Shown: positions 1 to 9,410, numbered from the stretch's first letter. The stretch: DNA of 64,000 nt from Kibdelosporangium aridum (GCF_900176515.1 NZ_FWXV01000002.1:1674001-1738000); one strand, 5' to 3'. Numbers and translations: made by a program. The notes: generated by a model not told the origin, from the letters alone.

Positions 1-452
1 CCATCTACAACCACTTCGACAACAAGGAGAAGCTGTTCGCCGAGGTGCTGCTGACCAGTTCACGTCAGGTGGCCGAGGCGCACGAGGCACTCATCGACCG
101 CAACCTCAACGACGCCACCGATCTGGAAACGGCGCTGGTGAACCTCGCGGAGGACTGGAACCGGCCGACCCCCCAACTCGCCGACCACTTCGCGCTGAGC
201 AGCAGGATGGCCGCCGAGCGGGAGCACTTCCCCAAGGAGATCTACGAAGCCTGGCGGGAAACCGGGCCGTGGCGGGTGCAGCGCGCACTGGCGTCGAAGT
301 TCGACGAACTACGTGACCAGGGCAAACTGGATATGCCCGACACCAGGTTCGCCGCCCATCTGCTGAGCGTGATGTTGACCGAGGGCAGGGACTACAAGCA
401 AGTCGTGCACGCGTTCCTGTACGGCTACGTGCCTAGGCGAAGCGCCGGATGA
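1..452 (+). CDS. TetR-family transcriptional regulator, C-terminal part (5' end cut by window)
   Basis: The reading frame is open from base 3 to a TGA at 450-452, about 149 residues. It begins with IYNHFDNKEKLF, which matches the end of the TetR helix-turn-helix (recognition helix, then the Y-x-H/Y-F-x-x-K-E-x-L signature). The rest is an all-helical ligand-binding and dimerisation domain, which in this family binds a small molecule and releases the operator. The DNA-binding helices and start lie outside the window, so the target and ligand cannot be inferred. The downstream gene is convergent and overlaps its end by about 20 bases. Confidence 0.85.
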   Translation, partial: IYNHFDNKEKLFAEVLLTSSRQVAEAHEALIDRNLNDATDLETALVNLAEDWNRPTPQLADHFALSSRMAAEREHFPKEIYEAWRETGPWRVQRALASKFDELRDQGKLDMPDTRFAAHLLSVMLTEGRDYKQVVHAFLYGYVPRRSAG

Positions 453-768
453 TCTTGGCCAGGACACTTGCGGCGATCAGCCAGAACAAGGCCGCGATGC
501 CGTAGTTGACCAGCACGAACGCCTTCGGGTCGCTCGGCGTGAACAGATCACGGAACCCGAGGGCGAGCGGATCCGCCCAGGAGGCGAAGAAACTCGTGAT
601 CCCGTTGTTCGGATTGGCGTTGCCGACGGTCAGCAGGATGTGAATGACCAGGATCAACGTGCACAGCAGGCCGACCCATCGGACCACACTGGCCACGATG
701 CCAACGACCTGCGCACGAGTGACCCCCGCGCTCTCGGACGAGCGCCCTGATTCGGCGTGCTGGGCCAT
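433..768 (-). CDS. Small membrane protein, paralogue of the next gene
   Basis: A protein of 111 residues with a charged N-terminus (about 25 residues), a hydrophobic helix around residues 27-50, a central amphipathic stretch with N-x-N-x-x-N-G-I and W/A-D/E-P-L-A-L, and a C-terminal helix with the ending A-K-I-I-R-R. The gene at 822-1121 has the same layout and the same signatures (N-x-x-x-N-G-F, A-E-P-L-A-L-F, L-N-Y-G-L/I-A, L-A-R/K-I-I), so the two are tandem paralogues. The helix-loop-helix layout faintly recalls YggT-type membrane proteins, but I do not assign it. Function unknown. Confidence 0.75.
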   Translation of the reverse strand: MAQHAESGRSSESAGVTRAQVVGIVASVVRWVGLLCTLILVIHILLTVGNANPNNGITSFFASWADPLALGFRDLFTPSDPKAFVLVNYGIAALFWLIAASVLAKIIRRFA

Positions 769-821
769 GTCAGGAGTCTGGCACGGCCCAGCAGCTTTGG
801 CTACTTCCCAGTAACAAACCG

Positions 822-1121
822 TTACCGGCCAATGATTCGCGCCAGGATCGACCCGATGACCAGCCAGAACACGCCTGCGAGGCCGTAGTTCAGTATCACG
901 TCCAGGTTGTAGTTACCCGTCGCGAACAGGCCAGGGAAGAACAGCGCCAGCGGTTCGGCGAGCGACTGGATGAACGTGAAGAAGCCGTTCGTGGTGTTCG
1001 CATCCAGGACGATCAGCAGGATGTACACGGCTTCGATCAGTGCGAAGATCGCCGTGACCCCGAACACAACCCGAGCCGCCGTTCCCCGCCCGCTCGTGAC
1101 ATGCCATCTGCGAGTAGTCAT
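822..1121 (-). CDS. Small membrane protein, paralogue of the previous gene
   Basis: A protein of 99 residues with two predicted membrane helices (about residues 18-40 and 78-97) separated by a loop with an A-E-P-L-A-L-F-F-P-G-L signature. It is clearly related to the adjacent 111-residue protein on the same strand, so the pair arose by tandem duplication. The 53-base gap between them suggests cotranscription. The short basic N-terminus suggests an N-in topology. Function unknown. Confidence 0.75.
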   Translation of the reverse strand: MTTRRWHVTSGRGTAARVVFGVTAIFALIEAVYILLIVLDANTTNGFFTFIQSLAEPLALFFPGLFATGNYNLDVILNYGLAGVFWLVIGSILARIIGR

Positions 1122-1202
1122 ATCTTGGGGTTCACCTCGGCGGGCACCCGGAAACCCCGCTGAACGGAGTAACCCGCTCCGCCCAGCATGTGGGACGCCT
1201 GG

Positions 1203-1239
1203 TTTACGGATCAGGGGGTCGGCTCGCTACTGTGGTGCC
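1203..1239 (+). promoter_or_regulatory. Candidate leuA promoter giving a leaderless leader-peptide mRNA
   Basis: TACTGT at 1229-1234 fits a sigma-70-type -10 box. It ends five bases before the GTG of the leader peptide, so the transcript would begin at or next to that GTG. A TTTACG at 1203-1208 could be a weak -35, although the 20-base spacing is long. No Shine-Dalgarno sequence precedes the GTG, which agrees with leaderless translation. Confidence 0.45.
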
Positions 1240-1281
1240 GTGGCTCGATCCCTCCTGCTTCGCTGCCGCGACGGGGCCTGA
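1240..1281 (+). CDS. leuA leader peptide (attenuator)
   Basis: A 13-codon frame, GTG to TGA, encoding MARSLLLRCRDGA. Three consecutive leucine codons (CTC CTG CTT) lie 75 bases upstream of leuA on the same strand. Leader peptides of this kind, with a Leu run, are known upstream of actinobacterial leuA and sense charged tRNA-Leu: ribosome stalling at the Leu run changes folding of the downstream RNA. The intervening 1282-1356 is GC-rich and able to form competing hairpins, but I have not modelled them. There is no ribosome binding site, so translation is probably leaderless. Confidence 0.7.
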   Translation: MARSLLLRCRDGA

Positions 1282-1356
1282 CGAAAGACCGGCTCCCCGC
1301 CGCGGAGCTCAGCGTTGCCGCCGGTCGTCCGCTGATGAAGCTGGAGACCTCTTTCG

Positions 1357-3144
1357 ATGACCACAAATCCCGATTCGTTCCGCTCGTCCCGGATCCGCAA
1401 GCCCGCGCGCCCGGCGCCCGCCGACCAGCCGGTATGGAACGCCCAACTCGGTTCCTCGATGCCGGTACACCGGTACCGGCCGTTCGCCGAGGTGGTCGAG
1501 GACGTGACGCTGGCCGACCGGACGTGGCCGGACAACAAGATCACCACGGCCCCGCTGTGGTGCGCGGTCGACCTGCGCGACGGCAACCAGGCGCTGATCG
1601 ACCCGATGTCGCCCGCCCGCAAGCGCCGGATGTTCGAGCTGCTGGTCAAGATGGGCTACAAGGAGATCGAGGTCGGTTTCCCCGCGGCCAGCCAGACCGA
1701 CTTCGACTTCGTCCGCGAGATCATCACCGAGGACGCGGTCCCCGAGGACGTACGCATCCAGGTGCTGACGCAGTGCCGTCCCGAGCTGATCGAACGCACC
1801 TTCGAGGCCCTGCAGGGCGCGAACAAGGCGATCGTGCACATCTACAACTCCACCTCGATCCTGCAGCGCCGCGTGGTCTTCCGCGAGGAGCGCGAGGGAA
1901 TCAAGAAGATCGCCACGTCGGCCGCGGAAATGGTGGCCGAGCTGGCGGACAAGTACACCGACACCGACTTCCGGTTCGAGTACTCGCCCGAGTCCTACAC
2001 CGGCACGGAACTGTCCTACGCCGCCGAGGTCTGCAACGCCATCACGGAGATCTGGCAGCCCACGCCGCAGCGGCCGGTGATCCTGAACCTGCCCGCGACC
2101 GTGGAAATGGCCACGCCGAACGTGTACGCCGACTCGATCGAGTGGATGCACCGCAACCTGGAACGCCGCGACTCGGTGATCCTGTCGCTGCACCCGCACA
2201 ACGACCGCGGGACCGGCGTTGCCGCTGCTGAACTGGGTTATCAGGCCGGAGCGGACCGCATCGAGGGCTGCCTGTTCGGCAACGGCGAGCGCACCGGCAA
2301 CGTCTGCCTGGTGACGCTGGGCATGAACATGTTCAGCCAGGGCATCGACCCGCAGATCGACTTCTCCGACATCGACGAGATCCGCCGGACGGTCGAGTAC
2401 TGCAACCAGCTGCCGGTCCCCGAGCGCCACCCGTACGGCGGTGACCTGGTGTTCACCGCGTTCTCCGGCAGCCACCAGGACGCCATCAACAAGGGCTTCG
2501 ACGCGCTGCGCGATGCCGCAGACAAGGCGGGCACCCCGGTCGACCAGTTCGAGTGGGAAGTCCCGTACCTGCCGATCGACCCGAAGGACGTCGGCCGCAC
2601 GTACGAGGCCGTGATCAGGGTGAACTCGCAGTCCGGCAAGGGCGGCGTGGCGTACGTGATGAAGACCGAACACCAGCTGGAGCTGCCGCGCAGGCTGCAG
2701 ATCGAGTTCTCCGGCGTGGTGCAGAAGATGACCGACAGCGAGGGCGGAGAGGTCAGCCCGGCCCAGATGTGGGACATGTTCTCGGCCGAGTACCTGTCGG
2801 CGACGTCCCCGCTGACGCTTCAGCGGCACCGGCTGTCCGACGACGGCCACGGCCACGACGAGATCGCCGCGGTCGTGCACGTCGAAGGCGACGAGCACGA
2901 GGTCAGGGGCAACGGCAACGGCCCGATCGCGGCCTTTGTGGACGCGCTGGCCAGCGTGGGCTTCGACGTCCGGGTTCTTGACTACACCGAGCACGCCCTC
3001 ACCGCGGGTGACGACGCGCGCGCCGCTGCCTACGTGGAGTGCGCGGTCGGAGACCGTGTGTTGTGGGGTGTCGGCGTCGACTCGTCGATCGTGACGGCGT
3101 CACTGCGTGCCGTCGTATCGGCGGTCAACCGAGCAAATCGATAG
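1357..3144 (+). CDS. leuA: 2-isopropylmalate synthase
   Basis: A protein of 595 residues, the usual length of the long actinobacterial LeuA. It condenses acetyl-CoA with 2-oxoisovalerate in the first committed step of leucine synthesis in the cytosol. The TIM-barrel signature L-R-D-G-N-Q is near residue 75, the metal-binding H-P-H-N-D near residue 285, and G-N-G-E-R-T-G-N-V near residue 310. The C-terminal about 130 residues are the LeuA dimer domain that binds feedback leucine. An upstream Leu-rich leader peptide suggests attenuation in addition to feedback control. The first 50 residues are the extension typical of the actinobacterial type. Confidence 0.97.
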   Translation: MTTNPDSFRSSRIRKPARPAPADQPVWNAQLGSSMPVHRYRPFAEVVEDVTLADRTWPDNKITTAPLWCAVDLRDGNQALIDPMSPARKRRMFELLVKMGYKEIEVGFPAASQTDFDFVREIITEDAVPEDVRIQVLTQCRPELIERTFEALQGANKAIVHIYNSTSILQRRVVFREEREGIKKIATSAAEMVAELADKYTDTDFRFEYSPESYTGTELSYAAEVCNAITEIWQPTPQRPVILNLPATVEMATPNVYADSIEWMHRNLERRDSVILSLHPHNDRGTGVAAAELGYQAGADRIEGCLFGNGERTGNVCLVTLGMNMFSQGIDPQIDFSDIDEIRRTVEYCNQLPVPERHPYGGDLVFTAFSGSHQDAINKGFDALRDAADKAGTPVDQFEWEVPYLPIDPKDVGRTYEAVIRVNSQSGKGGVAYVMKTEHQLELPRRLQIEFSGVVQKMTDSEGGEVSPAQMWDMFSAEYLSATSPLTLQRHRLSDDGHGHDEIAAVVHVEGDEHEVRGNGNGPIAAFVDALASVGFDVRVLDYTEHALTAGDDARAAAYVECAVGDRVLWGVGVDSSIVTASLRAVVSAVNRANR

Positions 3145-3493
3145 AGCTCAGGGAATCGGGCTGGTCAGGCATGCTGACCATGATCCCGATCCCGATCGCG
3201 ACCGCGATCAGGCCGGCGATGACACCGATGGCGGCCATCCCGCCATCGGTGGCCCGGCCCTTGCGCGCGCGAATGACTCCGATGACCCCGAAAAGCACGG
3301 CGAGTGCCCCGAAAACGGTTGCGAGCAGACCGAACAACACGGACAGCCCGAACCCGATGCCGACGATGCCCAAAGCGAGGGCAGTCGTGGCGAAACCATT
3401 GCGGAAGATCGGCGTAGCGGCCTCTGGCGGCCGGATCGCGGCGCTCATGGGCAACTCCCGTGCGGAAGGGTCCAGGTTGGACGCTTGGCCCAT
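3125..3493 (-). CDS. DUF4190-like membrane protein
   Basis: A 122-residue protein with two long glycine/alanine-rich hydrophobic hairpins (about residues 35-72 and 85-108) separated by R-A-R-K-G-R-A-T-D-G-G. This matches the DUF4190 layout of two helices joined by a basic linker ending in G-G. An alternative start at the internal Met near 3448 would shorten the polar N-terminus. The gene is convergent with leuA and its stop overlaps the end of leuA by 20 bases. Function unknown; likely in the cytoplasmic membrane. Confidence 0.75.
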   Translation of the reverse strand: MGQASNLDPSARELPMSAAIRPPEAATPIFRNGFATTALALGIVGIGFGLSVLFGLLATVFGALAVLFGVIGVIRARKGRATDGGMAAIGVIAGLIAVAIGIGIMVSMPDQPDSLSSIDLLG

Positions 3494-3615
3494 AAATCGA
3501 TGTTATCCACGATCGTGTTACCGAGTCGCGACCATGTCAACCTATTGGCGTACAAGGGAAAACACCCTGTGTACGACCCATTGCGCAGCGTTGTGACTTG
3601 ACCGATTCCGGGAAG

Positions 3616-4431
3616 CTACTCGTACGTGTAGTGCGAGGAATGGTCCAGCATGTCGCGTGGTGTGACATCACCCCACGGCTGCATCACCTCGTCAATGTCC
3701 ACGACGTTGGCTGTCCCGGCGACCGGTATGTAGGTATTTCTGCCGTTGCGGATCTGCCAATCGGACCACAGCTTGTCGACATGGCAATGGTGTAGCCAGA
3801 ACACGGGATCATTCGGCGATCCCGCCCCCGCCATCGTGCCGTTAACCCATACGTGTACCCGGTTGTGCAGGTTCGGGCCGCGGAAACCCTCAAGGCCATT
3901 GCGAAAGCTCCCGGCCGACGTGCTGTTCCACGGCGCGGTGTCGTACGTGCGGATGTCCAGCACAGTCCGGACATCCCGAGCCGTCGGCAGCGAAACGCCG
4001 CCTGAGCCAAAGCTTCGGCGCAGGAACCCGGCTGAATCGCTGCGTACGGACAGCGGCCAGCTGGATCCCGCGAACGGACCACTGGTGACCCGGCCGTTCT
4101 GTGACGGACTCCCGTTGGGGCCCATGAAGTCCGTTGCCCACAAGGATGATCCGGCACCTGCCGTGGTCCAGTCCCAGTACGGCAGGCTGACCGTCGGATC
4201 GACGGCCTGCAGCGCACGTTCGAAGTCCAACAGGAATTTCCGGTGCCACGGAAGGAAAGACGGCGACCGGTGACCGATTCTGGTGCCGTTGTCGCTGTCG
4301 CCGTTCAGCCGGTCGATGTGCTGGCGGACAAAGGTGTCGTAGACGCCGGACTGTTTGATCGCCAGCAACGCGTTGACCAGATTGGTTTTCTCGGTCGCGG
4401 TCAGGTTTTGCTGGTTCTTGCGAACGCCCAT
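3616..4431 (-). CDS. melC2: Tyrosinase (binuclear copper monooxygenase)
   Basis: A protein of 271 residues, the typical length of Streptomyces-type tyrosinase. It oxidises monophenols to o-quinones, giving melanin. CuA ligands are visible as R-Q-H, the first His of H-R-S-P-S-F and P-W-H-R-K-F; CuB ligands as N-L-H-N-R-V-H and W-L-H-H-C-H-V-D. It has no signal peptide, consistent with co-export bound to the Tat-exported MelC1 chaperone encoded 16 bases upstream on the same strand. The two form a melC1-melC2 operon; a LysR gene lies further upstream in the same direction. Confidence 0.95.
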   Translation of the reverse strand: MGVRKNQQNLTATEKTNLVNALLAIKQSGVYDTFVRQHIDRLNGDSDNGTRIGHRSPSFLPWHRKFLLDFERALQAVDPTVSLPYWDWTTAGAGSSLWATDFMGPNGSPSQNGRVTSGPFAGSSWPLSVRSDSAGFLRRSFGSGGVSLPTARDVRTVLDIRTYDTAPWNSTSAGSFRNGLEGFRGPNLHNRVHVWVNGTMAGAGSPNDPVFWLHHCHVDKLWSDWQIRNGRNTYIPVAGTANVVDIDEVMQPWGDVTPRDMLDHSSHYTYE

Positions 4432-4447
4432 GGATGCTCCCCCCTTC

Positions 4448-4747
4448 TCAGTGCACGTGCGTGACCGGGCGCAGGTCGCCGAGGGTGTCGACGGCGCGCC
4501 GGGCCGCGTCGCGCAGCGACGTGAACGACTCGTAGTGGTTGATCGAGGTGCTGTACGAGCCGTCGCCGTTGCGCATCACGTGCACGACGTCGCCGTCGAC
4601 AAAGATGAGTTCGCCCTTGCCGTGGATCCGGCGGCCCGCGTAGATCTCGTCGAAGTCGGTTTGCGCGGCGAGGGCGTTCCAGCCGACGACCGCCCCGCCA
4701 GCCACCGCGGCTGCCCCGGTCATCAGCAGTTTCCGTCTGCTCAACAT
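4448..4747 (-). CDS. melC1: Tyrosinase copper chaperone MelC1 (Tat-exported)
   Basis: A protein of 99 residues starting at the ATG at 4747. S-R-R-K-L-L-M-T-G is a twin-arginine signal, followed by an Ala/Gly-rich hydrophobic stretch. The mature part has the R-R-I-H-G and I-N-H-Y-E-S-F elements typical of MelC1 caddie proteins, which deliver copper to apotyrosinase and carry it through the Tat pathway. Placement directly before the tyrosinase gene supports the assignment. A longer frame to 4960 exists but would bury the signal sequence. Confidence 0.9.
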   Translation of the reverse strand: MLSRRKLLMTGAAAVAGGAVVGWNALAAQTDFDEIYAGRRIHGKGELIFVDGDVVHVMRNGDGSYSTSINHYESFTSLRDAARRAVDTLGDLRPVTHVH

Positions 4748-4848
4748 GACATCGACGCTATCGACTGTGCCACGGGATAAGCCGCCGCCAAGTAGCGGAA
4801 AACCTTTGGTCATAGGCAAATGCGATGACCAGACGGCCAGATAGGAGG

Positions 4849-5703
4849 CTAGAAAGGGCTTTCTGTGCGGTTGTTCACTGTAACGTTGGTTAACCGCCGA
4901 ATCAACGCCGAAGCCGGTTCGCGCCAGTACAGCACGGTCCGCCGACGCACTGGATTGCATTGCAGCGGACGAAGAACCAAGCCGTCTGGTGCGCTGCGGG
5001 TGAACAATCCGACTGCGCGCCCGGAACGCACGACAAGGCGAGCCGCGCTGGGATCGGCGACCCAGTACCGGATCCGTGGCTCGAACCCCGCTTGCTGACA
5101 GGCCAGTCGCAGACCGCTGTCGCCGAACGGAGTGTCAACCCAGTCGTTGTCGGAAAGCTCGGACAGTCCGATGTGAGGCCGGTCAGCCAACGGATGGACC
5201 CGCGAAAGCCCGATTGCATACGGCTCGTCGGCGACCACCTTCCTGTGCACGCCGTCCGGCACCGAAAACCCGGCAGGCTCAACAGAGACGCACACGTCCA
5301 ACGAACCCGCACTCAGTTGCTGCAGCAGCCAGTCGGCCGAATGATCCACGCGCACTTCGACGTCCCTGGGCAGCAGCGGGATCAACGCGAGCATCGTCGG
5401 GCATGGCTGCCCCGCGATCCGCAGCCGATCCGCGCCACCTGCGACGCTGCGGGCCGACGACACCAACTGGTCCATGTCCGCCGCCAACGTCCGCGCCTTG
5501 ACCAACACCCAATCACCCAACGGCGTGGTGCGTACGCCCTCGGCTGATCGGTGGAACAATTCCCCGCCGAAGTACTTCTCGATCCGCCGGACGTTGCCGC
5601 TGACGCCCGCCTGGCTCTGACCGAGCCGGATCGCCGCCCTGCCGATGCTGCCGCACTCCGCCACGGCGATGATGGTCTTCAAATGTCCCTGTCCGAGCTC
5701 CAT
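4849..5703 (-). CDS. LysR-family transcriptional regulator
   Basis: A protein of 284 residues. The N-terminal winged helix (about residues 6-65) has G-S-I-G-R-A-A-I-R-L-G-Q-S-Q-A-G-V-S, with R-R-I-E-K-Y-F-G-G-E-L-F-H-R after it. A periplasmic-binding-like effector domain fills residues 90-275. It lies upstream of and in the same direction as melC1-melC2 and divergent from the LacI gene. It may control either neighbour; LysR proteins usually act on divergent genes. The short space between it and the LacI gene (5704-5777) would hold both promoters. Confidence 0.88.
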   Translation of the reverse strand: MELGQGHLKTIIAVAECGSIGRAAIRLGQSQAGVSGNVRRIEKYFGGELFHRSAEGVRTTPLGDWVLVKARTLAADMDQLVSSARSVAGGADRLRIAGQPCPTMLALIPLLPRDVEVRVDHSADWLLQQLSAGSLDVCVSVEPAGFSVPDGVHRKVVADEPYAIGLSRVHPLADRPHIGLSELSDNDWVDTPFGDSGLRLACQQAGFEPRIRYWVADPSAARLVVRSGRAVGLFTRSAPDGLVLRPLQCNPVRRRTVLYWREPASALIRRLTNVTVNNRTESPF

Positions 5704-5777
5704 AATGCTTCAGATCTTCTCGTGAAATGGCCTGTTTGCGACAGTATCTTTCGACCCCTCTGGCTTATGCTCTACAG

Positions 5778-6806
5778 GTGGGGTCAACTCAAGACCGGCC
5801 GACGCTCGAGGATGTCGCGGCATACGCGGGGGTATCCCGCTCGACCGCGTCGCGCGCGCTGAACGAGGAAATGTACGTCAGTCCGAGGGCTCGGGAGGCG
5901 GTACTCGCGGCCGCGCGAGATCTCGGATACTCCCCGAACCAGGCGGCCCGCTCATTGGTCACCAAACGGACAGGAGCGGTCGCGCTGGTCCTGTCGGAAC
6001 CGGAATCGAAGGTCCTCGACGACCCGTACTTCCTGATCGTGATGCGGGCGGCATTCCGCGAACTGGCGAACCGAGGCAGCCAGATGCTGGTGATGTTCGT
6101 CGACGCCCCCGACGACATCCCCCGCACGATGAAGTTCCTCGACGGCGGCCACGTCGACGGAGCACTGGTCTTCGCCCCGCACAGCGGCGACCCGTTGCCG
6201 GTCGCGCTGAAACTACTGCGAGTCCCAGTGGTCTTCGGCGGCCGCCCAGGCCGATCGAGCTCAGACCTGTACACAGTGGACTACGACAACACCGCAGGCG
6301 CCCAGCTCGCGGTGGAGCACCTGCTGAGTGTCGGTAAGCGGAACATCGTGACCGTCTGCGGCCCGCAGGACCACCCCGCAGCGATGGACCGATTGACCGG
6401 CTGGCGAGAAACCCTTGCAGAGAAAGGGATGCCGACCAACGGCCGCGCCGAGAACGGCGACTTCACCCAAACCGGCGGCGAAGCGGCAATGGTCAAGCTG
6501 CTGGAACGCGAACCCGACCTGGACGCAGTGTTCGCCGCCAGCGACCCGATGGCAATCGGCGCGCTGCGAGCACTGAAGGCCGCGGGGCGTCGAGTCCCCG
6601 AAGACGTGGCGATCGTGGGCTTCGACGACAACCCGAAACTGGCGCCAGCCGCCGACCCACCGCTGACCTCGGTGCACCAGGAACCAGCCGAGCAGGTCAA
6701 GCAGATGGTGGACATGCTGCTGGACTTGCTTGCGGGCCAAACTCCGGAGGAACGTCGCCGGGTGCTGCCGGTGTCGCTGGCAGTCCGGGAGTCCACAAAG
6801 GGCTAG
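5778..6806 (+). CDS. LacI-family transcriptional regulator
   Basis: A protein of 342 residues from the GTG at 5778. The helix-turn-helix is T-L-E-D-V-A-A-Y-A-G-V-S-R-S-T-A-S-R-A-L at about residues 9-28, followed by the hinge with A-A-R-S-L. A type-1 periplasmic-binding sensor domain follows (A-L-V-L-S-E-P near residue 70; G-F-D-D-N near 280). TATGCT at 5765-5770 just upstream of the GTG and the absence of a ribosome binding site suggest leaderless translation; a longer frame from 5727 is less likely. No sugar operon is adjacent, so the target is unknown. Confidence 0.9.
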   Translation: MGSTQDRPTLEDVAAYAGVSRSTASRALNEEMYVSPRAREAVLAAARDLGYSPNQAARSLVTKRTGAVALVLSEPESKVLDDPYFLIVMRAAFRELANRGSQMLVMFVDAPDDIPRTMKFLDGGHVDGALVFAPHSGDPLPVALKLLRVPVVFGGRPGRSSSDLYTVDYDNTAGAQLAVEHLLSVGKRNIVTVCGPQDHPAAMDRLTGWRETLAEKGMPTNGRAENGDFTQTGGEAAMVKLLEREPDLDAVFAASDPMAIGALRALKAAGRRVPEDVAIVGFDDNPKLAPAADPPLTSVHQEPAEQVKQMVDMLLDLLAGQTPEERRRVLPVSLAVRESTKG

Positions 6807-6987
6807 CGGGTCATCTGGTCAGCCGGGCCAAGTCCTGGAGCGCGCCCGAAGAACGAACAGCGAAGGCGCGCCAAAAGCAAAGCGGAGGCGTCCCTAGCCC
6901 AAAGGCGCACCCGAAGAACAGTGGAGGCGCGCCCCAGCCCAAGCGAAGGCGCGCCCGGAGCACGAAGAGGCGCGCCAAAAGTGGTAG

Positions 6988-7106
6988 TCGGCGCGATTTT
7001 GTGTGGAGTGGCGCCGCAAATAAGCTTGTCGGCGGGGCAGGGCCGCAGGTCCTGCCCGCTTTCCCTGCCTTTTGCGGCGCAGAGGCTCCACACCAAATCG
7101 CGCCGA
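6988..7106. repeat. Large imperfect inverted repeat (stem about 33 bp) with inner hairpin
   Basis: The left arm 6988-7020 begins TCGGCGCGATTTTGTG and ends GCGCCGCAAA. The right arm 7071-7106, read in reverse complement, begins TCGGCGCGATTTGGTG and ends GCGCCGCAAA, with only a few mismatches and a 3-base insertion. The 50-base loop contains a second hairpin, GGGCAGG...CCTGCCC. It could be a folded RNA, a bidirectional terminator, or the remnant of a small non-autonomous element with terminal inverted repeats. Confidence 0.7.
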
Positions 7107-7232
7107 CCAGTCACAGGAGCGCGCCGAAAGCAACCACAGAGCGCGCCGTGGCGACCAAAGAGCGCGCCGCAGTAGGCACAGCGCGCCGCAGTGAGCCAAG
7201 CGCGCCGAAAACAACCCCAGCACCGCCACTAG

Positions 7233-7260
7233 AAGGCCCCCGTCAACGACGAGGGCCCTT
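7233..7260 (-). terminator. Hairpin terminator of the first oligopeptide ABC operon
   Basis: AAGGCCC at 7233 pairs with GGGCCCTT ending at 7260 around a short loop, five bases past the stop codon of the last ABC gene. There is no long U tract, as is usual in high-GC actinomycetes. Confidence 0.6.
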
Positions 7261-7264
7261 GTCA

Positions 7265-8314
7265 CTACACCACTTTGACAGTGTGGTCGGAGTCCGGTGT
7301 GTTCTCCGGGAAATGACACGCGGCCCGGCGACCCGGCGCCAGCTCACGCAACTCCGGCTCCTCCGTCTTGCAGATCTCCTGAGCCTTCCAGCACCTCGTG
7401 TGGAACCGGCAGCCGGACGGCGGGTTGATCGGCGACGGCACGTCGCCCTTCAACCGGATCCGCTCCCGTTTGGCCTTGCGCTCCGGGTCCGGCACGGGCA
7501 CCGCCGACAGCAACGCCATCGTGTACGGGTGCATCGGCTTCTCGTACACGCCGGTCCGGTCGCCGAGCTCCACGATCTTGCCCAGGTACATCACCGCGAC
7601 CCGGTCCGACACGTGCCGCACCACCGACAGGTCGTGCGCGATCATCACGTATGTCAGGTCCAGCTCGTTCTGCAGATCCTCCAGCAGGTTCACCACCTGC
7701 GCCTGGATCGACACGTCCAAAGCGGACACTGGCTCGTCCGCGACGATCAGCTTGGGCTTCAACGCGAGCGTGCGGGCGATCCCGATTCTTTGCCGCTGCC
7801 CGCCGGAGAACTCGTGCGGGTACCGGTTGTAGTGCTCCGGGCTCAGGCCGACCAGTTCGAGCAGTTCCTGCACGGCCTTCTTCACGCCGTTCTCGGTCTG
7901 CACCTTCTGCAGCTTGAACGGCGCGCCGACGATCGCGCCCACGGTGTGCCGCGGGTTCAGTGACGAGTACGGGTCCTGGAAGATCATCTGCACGTCGCGG
8001 CGCAGCGGGCGCATCTTCGACTGTGACATGTGGGTGATGTCCTCACCCTCGAAGACGATCTTGCCGGCGGTCGGCTCGAGCAGCCGGGTCAGCAGCCGTC
8101 CCGTTGTGGTCTTGCCACAGCCGGACTCGCCGACCAGGGAGAGCGTCTCGCCCTTCTGCACCGAGAAGTTCAGCCCGTCAACGGCCTGCACGTGCCCTTG
8201 CACCCGCTGCAGCAGGCCTTTGCGGATCGGGAAGTACTTCTGCAGTCCCGACACCGACAGCAGGGTCTCGCTGGTCTTCTCGGCGGGCGCGGTGGGAGAG
8301 GTCAGTTCGCTCAT
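7265..8314 (-). CDS. Oligopeptide ABC transporter ATP-binding protein (OppF type)
   Basis: A 349-residue ABC ATPase that powers uptake of peptides or related substrates. Walker A is G-E-S-G-C-G-K-T-T, the ABC signature F-S-G-G-Q-R-Q-R, Walker B L-I-V-A-D-E-P and the switch histidine A-H-D-L. The C-terminal oligopeptide extension has the G-C-R-F-H-T-R-C cysteine cluster and a C-x-F end. It is the last gene of the operon that also encodes OppC, binding protein, OppB and OppD types; it starts five bases after the OppD-type gene ends. The F type is inferred from position and F-P-I-R-K. Confidence 0.93.
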   Translation of the reverse strand: MSELTSPTAPAEKTSETLLSVSGLQKYFPIRKGLLQRVQGHVQAVDGLNFSVQKGETLSLVGESGCGKTTTGRLLTRLLEPTAGKIVFEGEDITHMSQSKMRPLRRDVQMIFQDPYSSLNPRHTVGAIVGAPFKLQKVQTENGVKKAVQELLELVGLSPEHYNRYPHEFSGGQRQRIGIARTLALKPKLIVADEPVSALDVSIQAQVVNLLEDLQNELDLTYVMIAHDLSVVRHVSDRVAVMYLGKIVELGDRTGVYEKPMHPYTMALLSAVPVPDPERKAKRERIRLKGDVPSPINPPSGCRFHTRCWKAQEICKTEEPELRELAPGRRAACHFPENTPDSDHTVKVV

Positions 8315-8318
8315 CGAC

Positions 8319-9407
<1,089 letters not shown>

Positions 9408-9410
9408 CAG

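Larger units (their letters stand above)
6807..7264. repeat. Gene-free patch with scattered GGCGCGCC-type repeats
   Basis: No credible gene in 458 bases between two convergent transcription units. About eleven copies of a short GC-rich unit are spread over 6837-7208. Copies left of centre read mostly A-GGCGCGCC, and those right of centre read GAGCGCGCCG, so the set is roughly symmetrical about the large inverted repeat at 6988-7106. Spacers are purine/A-rich (AAAAGC, GAAGA). This is not a CRISPR array: units are 8-10 bp and spacing is irregular. Confidence 0.7.

Noticed and set aside
1309..2994. A 561-codon minus-strand frame opposite leuA
   Set aside because: It is the antisense shadow of leuA: same extent, biased composition, no family pattern and no ribosome binding site.
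6837..7208. CRISPR array
   Set aside because: Repeat units are only 8-10 bp with irregular spacing, and no cas genes are present.
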